A stretch of DNA of 64,000 nucleotides from Thamnaconus septentrionalis. Lineage: Eukaryota > Chordata > Actinopteri > Tetraodontiformes > Monacanthidae. The stretch spans positions 13,873,861-13,937,860 of the forward strand of contig CM020501.1 of assembly GCA_009823395.1 (NCBI GenBank), given 5' to 3'. The notes under the pieces were generated by a model. That model saw only the letters and a list, made by a program, of their open reading frames with translations. It was not told the DNA's origin and did no database searches. Made by a program: the position numbers and the translations under genes. Below, one piece after another: positions 60,901 to 64,000 of this stretch (its first letter is position 1; the number at the start of each line of letters is the position of its first letter).

Positions 60901-61551
60901 TTTGATTGATCTCCTACCTACTGTTTTGTTTTTTTGTTTTTTTTTTGTTGGCACATGATGCAGTTACGTATGCTGATACGTTTAGTTTCCTTGAGATTAT
61001 CAAAGAGATAAAACTCGGATGATCTAAGCGGCTACATTATCCGCAACCACATGCGCGACTCTGTGGTCTGTGTCAAACACATACTGTACTGTACAAATCG
61101 AGGAGCTTTGTAAAAAGAAATAAAAATCGATGGGAATGTAGCCGTTTCCTCTCAGCTGAGCCCCCATGCAGAGCTTGAAGGGCTATTAGCTCGACTATTC
61201 TGCCGGTGCTGCCATCAGCAAGTCCTGTTTATGTGCGCATAAAAACTACTCTCGTGGAAGTACGAGTGCCCCCCCCCAATGCACACACTGGAAGGCCATT
61301 GTATTTTAACCTAGATGCTTCTTGCGGCTTTACAACTCCACTCAAAATGAAATGGCAGGTCGGTTTCTCAAAAGAGCCAGCAATACAAGGCAGCGGGGGT
61401 TACATTGACTGACTGACTGACTGACTGACTGACTCACCCGGTGCTGTTGAAGTAGTTCTGGCCCTGGCTGCAGCTCCTGGAGACAGACGACGGGTTGAAC
61501 CAGAAGGCCGGCCGGCAGTTCCCGTCAGTGCGGCGCTCATATCCATAATCG
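39658..61551 (-). CDS. sorcs3: SorCS-family VPS10-domain sorting receptor, 3' part (11 exons), probably sorcs3
   Basis: This is a type I membrane receptor for neuronal protein sorting. Spliced coding parts are 61438-61551, 59400-59571, 54697-54883, 51626-51759, 50911-51034, 50372-50484, 44867-44998, 44686-44785, 42147-42252, 40715-40875 and 39658-39716, 1402 nt in all. They give 466 residues and a TAA stop, with AG/GT borders and matching phases throughout. Seen in order: end of 10CC (Cys12, 27, 47, 62), PKD domain (about 68-157, DFGDG at 106-110), a second Ig/PKD-like domain (about 158-244), membrane-proximal region (245-371), transmembrane helix (about 372-390) and a 76-residue tail ending NCTSV. 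The tail (KIPWINIYA, EKEQEMIGSV, PKITLSEF, EIPNCTSV) and the TQLTLAPLVDS stretch before the membrane fit SorCS3 better than SorCS1 or SorCS2 as I recall them; the paralogue call is from memory. From family knowledge, SorCS3 acts in postsynaptic sorting and its PDZ ligand binds PICK1. The N-terminal half is outside the window. Confidence 0.9.
39717..40714 (-). other. sorcs3 intron, tail exon to last exon
   Basis: 998-nt intron. It holds a GA repeat (39933-39964), a 12-bp perfect palindrome CGTTACGTAACG at 39915-39926, and, next to the upstream donor, an open in-frame extension of the tail exon (40422-40714). Confidence 0.8.
39933..39964. repeat. GA microsatellite (intronic)
   Basis: 16 GA units. 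On the transcript strand this is a CT-rich tract about 220 nt upstream of the last-exon acceptor. Confidence 0.93.
40715..40875 (-). CDS. sorcs3: sorcs3 exon: cytoplasmic tail
   Basis: 161 nt, acceptor ttgttag, donor gtaagt. It encodes KIPWINIYAEVNQEKEQEMI, then GSVGQGDSTPKITLSEF and KELMEKELDARVK. The juxtamembrane tyrosine (INIYAEV) and acidic EKEQEM stretch are typical SorCS tail features. The reading frame stays open for 97 codons past the donor, to 40422. Confidence 0.92.
40876..42146 (-). other. sorcs3 intron, transmembrane to tail exon
   Basis: 1271-nt intron. 41300-41420 resembles 23640-23770 (shared tgttggctct and ccagatggata). 41500-41950 is AT-rich with many TAAT/ATTA cores and could be a conserved non-coding element. 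Confidence 0.8.
41318..41410 (+). repeat. low-copy interspersed repeat, arm 2
   Basis: gtttgcccaatcgccttt, ctgttggctcttcaccagat, ggatac and ggtaaatcaaatccatgaagg match 23640-23770. Confidence 0.5.
42147..42252 (-). CDS. sorcs3: sorcs3 exon: transmembrane segment
   Basis: 106 nt, acceptor tcactgcag, donor gtaacg. It encodes PLVDSNPRHSSSAMLMLLSV and VFLGLAVFLIYKFK, a single hydrophobic helix with a basic stop-transfer end, and the first two bases of an arginine codon. The exon ends AAG AG with GTAACG following, so unspliced reading gives Arg then a TAA stop. Confidence 0.93.
42253..44685 (-). other. sorcs3 intron before transmembrane exon
   Basis: 2433-nt intron. It contains a SINE-like copy (42716-42976). 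The rest is unique-looking sequence with short homopolymers. I see no further exon in it. Confidence 0.8.
42716..42976 (+). repeat. SINE-like interspersed repeat, copy 3
   Basis: B-box-like ggttcaattcccgg, then actgcatgtttcctgtgtgc, gcgtgggttctctccaggta, caatccaaagacgtgc, tctaaattgtgcgtaggcga and gctctgataggct, in the family order. Confidence 0.75.
44686..44785 (-). CDS. sorcs3: sorcs3 exon: membrane-proximal region, part 3
   Basis: 100 nt, acceptor gcattttgcag, donor gtaaga. It encodes VSDVIVSALNQNLVEFELKP, then GVRVIVYNTQLTL and the first base of an alanine codon completed in the transmembrane exon. The QLTLAPLVDS junction favours SorCS3 over SorCS1 as I recall them. Confidence 0.9.
44786..44866 (-). 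other. 81-nt mini-intron of sorcs3
   Basis: Begins gtgtgg and ends gcattttgcag. Its length is a multiple of three, but an in-frame TGA in its fourth codon rules out productive retention. Confidence 0.85.
44867..44998 (-). CDS. sorcs3: sorcs3 exon: membrane-proximal region, part 2
   Basis: 132 nt (44 codons, phase 0 at both ends), acceptor ctatccacgcag. It encodes VSDFPAEQLLVAVFPGVPTA, then AELFLLPNKNQSEDKKKSEEELEQ. The PGVPT.AELF.LP pattern matches the family. The donor is CAG/gtgtgg, which is weak. The intron that follows is only 81 nt. Confidence 0.88.
46485..47314 (-). mobile_element. non-autonomous hAT-like element, copy B
   Basis: 830 bp in a sorcs3 intron. Ends are CAGTGATGGGCCGTC (plus) and, from the other side, CAGTTAGGGGCGGTGCC. 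The 8-bp flanks ttgtatag (46477-46484) and gtgtataa (47315-47322) share TGTATA, fitting a hAT 8-bp target duplication that has drifted at its edges. The internal 63-codon frame is conserved in copy A only because the DNA is; it has no transposase similarity that I recognise. Confidence 0.75.
47452..47508 (-). repeat. SINE-like interspersed repeat, head fragment
   Basis: On the minus strand it reads gggtggcatagtggtgcggt, ggttagcgctgtagcc and tcacagcaacaaggac, the tRNA-like head with an A-box-like motif. Confidence 0.7.
50218..50338. repeat. G-rich low-complexity tract
   Basis: Runs of GGG/GGGG every few bases on the plus strand, including two ggagggcatgctg units and a GT tract leading into G11. 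Quadruplex-prone. It lies on the template strand of sorcs3, just downstream of exon 50372-50484. Confidence 0.9.
50372..50484 (-). CDS. sorcs3: sorcs3 exon: membrane-proximal region, part 1
   Basis: 113 nt, acceptor cccctccacag, donor gtgagt. It encodes FFKSLLLSFSPNLDEFNPDI and PEWRQDVGRVIKKALLQ. The SPNLDEFNPDIPEWR block is a strong SorCS signature. The exon lies between G-rich plus-strand tracts: one of them is its own polypyrimidine tract, and the other starts about 33 nt past its donor. Confidence 0.92.
50485..50910 (-). other. sorcs3 intron, 426 nt
   Basis: Short intron between 50911-51034 and 50372-50484. Its 3' end is a long pyrimidine tract on the gene strand (plus-strand gggggaggggaggga at about 50505-50522). 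Confidence 0.85.
50911..51034 (-). CDS. sorcs3: sorcs3 exon: second PKD-like domain, second half
   Basis: 124 nt, acceptor cttgcttccag, donor gtcagc. It encodes PLVTLDGSISYTFPTEGMHT followed by VTVQVAVANTILQDTKTVAVK and the first base of a glutamate codon. The strand pattern (SISYTF, HTVTVQV, TKTVAV) is that of an Ig/PKD-like sandwich closing strand set. Confidence 0.9.
51035..51625 (-). other. sorcs3 intron, 591 nt
   Basis: Between exons 51626-51759 and 50911-51034. Nothing recognisable besides its splice signals. A plus-strand open frame at 51146-51388 has no recognisable content. Confidence 0.8.
51626..51759 (-). CDS. sorcs3: sorcs3 exon: second PKD-like domain, first half
   Basis: 134 nt, acceptor tcctccccaag, donor gtaatt. 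It encodes PVEHVQLLTPFVVIRNKEVN followed by ITAMVLPSHS and TYFWWLGNNTE. The RNKEVNITA and TYFWW segments are characteristic of SorCS receptors. NIT and NNT are sequons. It ends in phase 0 and joins PLVTLDGSISYTF of the next exon. Confidence 0.9.
51760..54696 (-). other. sorcs3 intron, 2.9 kb
   Basis: Contains the SINE-like 3' end with GAAT tail (53631-53770), poly-A/T runs and a short GT repeat near 53061. No exon seen. Confidence 0.8.
53631..53770 (+). repeat. SINE-like interspersed repeat, 3' end with GAAT tail
   Basis: gaattggcgacttgtccagg, gtgtcaccctgcc, agctgggataggctccagca, gacccctgtgaccctgaata and ggaataagcgggtaaaagaa, then (GAAT)n. This is the best preserved 3' end of the family in the window. 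Confidence 0.85.
54697..54883 (-). CDS. sorcs3: sorcs3 exon: PKD domain core
   Basis: 187 nt, starts in phase 0 after a polypyrimidine tract with a run of twelve C, donor gtgggc. It encodes GDSIRTNIQLDFGDG, then GIKHVYKAAGIVRVTALAEN and a final TLYLHVT strand. DFGDG and the HVY...G.Y/F.V pattern are PKD-domain hallmarks. This is the most recognisable extracellular part of the gene in the window. Confidence 0.92.
55795..55990 (+). mobile_element. hAT-like terminal fragment
   Basis: Begins cagtgcttctcaactggtgg and continues to gaagtcgcgacccaac, the arrangement seen at the ends of many vertebrate hAT elements (CAGTG.TTCTCAA ... GTCGCGACCC). The far end was not found. Confidence 0.5.
56000..56790. 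other. CpG-rich block with CCG/GGC repeats
   Basis: Rich in CpG compared with flanking intron. Includes ccaccgccgctgccaccgcc at about 56173 and a pure GGC run of about eight units at 56549-56574. A polyalanine open frame on the minus strand (56356-56649) results from this repeat. It could be a CpG island or internal promoter; no start site evidence. Confidence 0.6.
57041..57482. mobile_element. possible MITE with short inverted ends
   Basis: Left TAGGGTGACCATATTC and right, reverse-complemented, TAGGGCCAACATATGTC. Also gaccgtgg/aaaggacat near the right end. TAGGGTGACCAxAT starts are frequent in fish DNA transposons. Ends only partly match. Confidence 0.4.
57864..57949. repeat. TTTC-rich polypyrimidine microsatellite
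   Basis: Interrupted TTTC/TTC/TC units on the plus strand. The complementary strand gives a Lys/Glu/Arg-rich spurious frame. Confidence 0.9.
59400..59571 (-). CDS. sorcs3: sorcs3 exon: last 10CC cysteines and start of PKD domain
   Basis: 172 nt, acceptor ctctcaaag, donor gtgagg. It completes the split glycine and encodes YRKVVLNNCTKGVKEMYTAR, the last 10CC cysteine (QQCP), then RPPKGLLLS, which opens the PKD domain, and LTANLGSNVTFLVHLDE. NNCT and SNVT are glycosylation sequons. It ends in phase 0. Confidence 0.9.
59572..61437 (-). other. sorcs3 intron, 1.9 kb
   Basis: AT-rich intron. Its 5' splice end overlaps a TGAC tetranucleotide repeat (61406-61434). No exon or named repeat seen in the rest. 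Confidence 0.8.
61406..61434. repeat. TGAC tetranucleotide microsatellite at a splice donor
   Basis: About seven TGAC units. On the transcript strand they start at intron position +4 of exon 61438-61551, so the donor gtgagtca is part of the repeat. Confidence 0.95.
61438..61551 (-). CDS. sorcs3: sorcs3 exon: end of 10CC module
   Basis: First receptor exon in the window in transcript order (114 nt). It starts with one base of a split codon after acceptor cgttccacag and encodes DYGYERRTDGNCRPAFWFNP and the following residues to NST. It ends with GG of a glycine codon at donor gtgagt. Two cysteines (NCR, SCS) belong to the 10CC cysteine module that packs against the VPS10 propeller, and NST is a glycosylation sequon. 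The donor merges into a TGAC tetranucleotide repeat. Confidence 0.88.
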
Positions 61552-63261
61552 CTGTGGAACGACAGAGCACACACACACCTCAGCTGATTGTCGGTAGAAA
61601 AGAACACACATCTCCGCCTCATCTCCCCTCCGTCATGGCAGCTCTGCAGTTCTGATGTATCGATTAGGGCCGTCGTTGACTGACGCCTCACTGCGTTTGA
61701 TGCCGACTGACAGACGGACTGGCTGACTGACGCCTGATGGGGTTTCCAGTCACAATGTGACCCTCGCCCGACGCAAAGTGTCCGATCCAATCACTGGCTT
61801 GACATTGATTAATCAATTGATCAGCAATCCAGATTGAGAATAAACTCTGGCAGTCAGGTTCGATTCCGCGACGAGTGCTGAGTCGTTAGTGAGCTGTCAG
61901 GCGGGAATATTGGCTGCATTGGGTCGTGTGACCCCATAGGATAAGAGGTGAAGAGATTATGCATGAAGCAGTGGTGGGCAGCTGCCACATTTCAATTTAT
62001 AAGTAACTTAAACGGACGTTTTGGATAAGAACGACTATTGACGCTTTGTAACTGGCCCAATAAGTCTTTGAAATTTGAAATTTTAGTAGAAAGAATGCAG
62101 ATTTCAGTCAGCATACTCAATCTAGCTGGTTTTGGGTTCCAACCAGTCTGACCTCTGACCCCTGACATCAACAGCGCCCCCCATTTTCTCTTTTAATTCA
62201 TCATTTTCTGTAAATCATAGCCACATGGCTAAAGGCATTGGGGTGCTGCCATGTGATTGGCTGATTAGCTGTTTGTGCAACCAAGCAATCGGACATTAAA
62301 GTGAGGGAGTGAAGACTGTTCATGCGCAAGTAACGCAAGGCTGACTGATTTTCAATTTAGACCAATAAGCTTTGACTATTTAATTTGAGTGCCAGATGTC
62401 CAACACCACTTTGATTGAGGAGACATTTATTTTGTTGTTGCCATTTTACAGGATTAACAGTGAAATGCAAATGATGTGGCGCATACTGTAGAATTCCATA
62501 TTGTAGCCACCCCGTGTTTCCAGTGAGAACTTGATAATGGCGTTCTACACAACCGCCGGCCGACTTTGTTGCTCTAATCTCTTCTTTTGCCCCCCTGTTT
62601 ATCCAATATAGTGGTGAAATTGCAGTGCTTGCATCTCCGTCTTGCCGCAGCACTTCATTTGGAAAATTGGCCCTCCAAACCTACTGGAATTAAGTTAACA
62701 GAATGGGGTTTTTTTAAGCTCCACTGGTTTTTCTAAACACTCATTTTAAAATGTTAGACATGCATGAGATAATCACAGGGAGCGACGCAGGAGGAAAACA
62801 GAGCAGACTTTGCTGGAGTTCGATGGGAACCAATTAGCATTCACTCTTTGACCTTCCGCTAACACTGTTTACATAACTGCTGCTGTGTTTTCTTTTTTCC
62901 GGTTCTCTGTCATTGCAAGACAAAAAAAAAAAGAAATACAGCTATTTAGCATTTGCATACAAATTGAAACTATTTACGCACCCCCCGCATCATCTCGGCA
63001 CAATTAAAAGCATAGCGAACTCGCTGGCAGATGGGCGCCGACACTGGGAGCAAATTGTGTAAAATGATTCCAAACTTATCAGATCAGCCGAAGAACACAC
63101 AGCGAACAGAGCGAATTAGCCAGAAACGTGCACGGCACAACCACACCGGATCTATTGCGAGGGCTGAAAATTGGCCTCGGGAATGAAGCATTGGATTGTT
63201 TTTTCATAAGAGATGTGCTCTTTTCTCCAGCTTCGCTTCCTTAATTATTTCAAGATGACAC

Positions 63262-63349
63262 AATCCACGGTGGAAAGAAAACATAAAATCAATCCACAGC
63301 GGAAAGAAAACATAAAATCAATCCACAGCGGAAAGAAAAAAATAGAATC
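63262..63349. repeat. 29-bp tandem repeat, three units
   Basis: aatccac(gg/ag)(t/c)ggaaagaaaacataaaatc at 63262, 63291 and 63320. The third unit has one extra base. Confidence 0.9.
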
Positions 63350-63499
63350 AGCGACTTCATATTTCTTTTTTTTCCAGCTTAATCTTTTTTGTATTAGACA
63401 AACATCAATCAACGGTTTTTAGCACTTTCTGTTTCGCCAACAGTTGTATTGTATAGCTGAATATCAGGTTACTGGCCATGAACGTACAGCATGTGGAGT

Positions 63500-63960
63500 C
63501 ACATAACATCAAAGAGTCGTTTTACTGACTCGTGAGTTATGATTCCTCGCCTCTAACTCTGAACTCGGTGGCTGACTGGTGCCTGCTGCCGCTCGCTGGC
63601 TGGCCAACTGCAAAGAGGAGACCAGCCGAACATGTCACTGTTGTGCGGCTGATTTTTATAACTGCTTTTCTATAAATACAGCCGGTCGATGCCTGTGTGA
63701 GCCCTGTGGGAAAAGGCAAGAGCTCTGCTGTCTTGTTTCAGTTCAGCTCCCACTTTTCCTCCTCGATTGGAGGCTGGGCTGCGAACAGACAAATCACTCA
63801 GTTGCTCTCAGTAGTCTCGGCCACACTCACAAAGTGGACGAATGACTGCGTTACTCTGGGAGTGTGTGGAGCTCACCTGTGCGGATAGATTTCCGCACAT
63901 TCTCGGTGACTGGCTCAGTGACTCAAATGACTCAAATAGATTATTGTAATTGGTGAGCGA
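63500..63960 (+). repeat. unclassified interspersed repeat family, copy 4
   Basis: Most complete copy: agagtcgttttactgactcg, gattcctcgcctct, gctggccaactgc, catgtcactgttgtgcgg, gtgtgagccctgtgggaaaa, agacaaatcactcagttg and a terminal gactcaaatgactcaaatag. No coding frame recognised. Confidence 0.7.
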
Positions 63961-64000
63961 TTTTTATAAACTTAAGTCTTGTCAGTTGCACTTGTGTTGT

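Larger units (their letters stand above)
61552..64000 (-). other. partial upstream intron of sorcs3
   Basis: I searched the minus strand for the expected preceding 10CC exon, which should end in a tryptophan/cysteine-rich stretch before DYGYER. None was found. The stretch holds a 29-bp tandem repeat (63262-63349) and a copy of an unclassified repeat (63500-63960). Confidence 0.65.

Noticed and set aside
61552..64000. Upstream 10CC or VPS10 exons of sorcs3.
   Set aside because: No minus-strand segment with the expected cysteine/tryptophan pattern and correct phase was found.

Overview
The window reads as nuclear DNA of a ray-finned (teleost) fish. It has interrupted vertebrate-type coding sequence with GT-AG introns, long CA, GA, TTC and TTTC microsatellites, and several interspersed repeats of the kind common in fish. 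It shows no bacterial gene layout, rRNA, CRISPR array or complete transposase. Almost all long open frames are chance or repeat-derived.

The only gene I can support is the 3' part of a SorCS-family sorting receptor (VPS10 domain receptor) on the minus strand, most likely sorcs3. Eleven coding exons lie between 61551 and 39658. Their splice phases agree at every junction. Joined, they give one uninterrupted frame of 466 residues plus a stop. In order this encodes the end of the cysteine-rich 10CC module, a PKD domain, a second beta-rich domain, the membrane-proximal region, one transmembrane helix and a cytoplasmic tail ending in the class I PDZ ligand ...NCTSV. The signal peptide, propeptide, VPS10 beta-propeller and first part of 10CC must lie beyond 64000. 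I found no upstream exon between 61552 and 64000.

Layout: (1) 1-38.8 kb is a gene-poor flank downstream of the gene. It holds a 22-bp minisatellite (151-625), SINE-like copies, one copy of a hAT-like element, MITE-like elements, microsatellites and a few AT-rich stretches that could be conserved regulatory elements. (2) 38.86-39.66 kb is a putative 3' UTR. (3) 39.66-61.55 kb is the exon-intron body of sorcs3. Its introns carry a hAT-like insertion with target-site duplication (46485-47314), a CpG-rich GGC-repeat block (56.0-56.8 kb), a G-rich tract beside exon 50372-50484, and a tetranucleotide repeat running into a splice donor. (4) 61.55-64 kb is part of the next upstream intron, with a copy of an unclassified repeat family.

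The points most worth checking are the splice architecture of the receptor tail (a donor that contains a stop codon, and a donor followed by 97 open codons), repeats touching splice signals, two inverted hAT-like copies 37 kb apart, and a four-copy repeat family I could not name. Exon limits were read by eye from splice signals, phase and recalled family similarity. No database search was possible.
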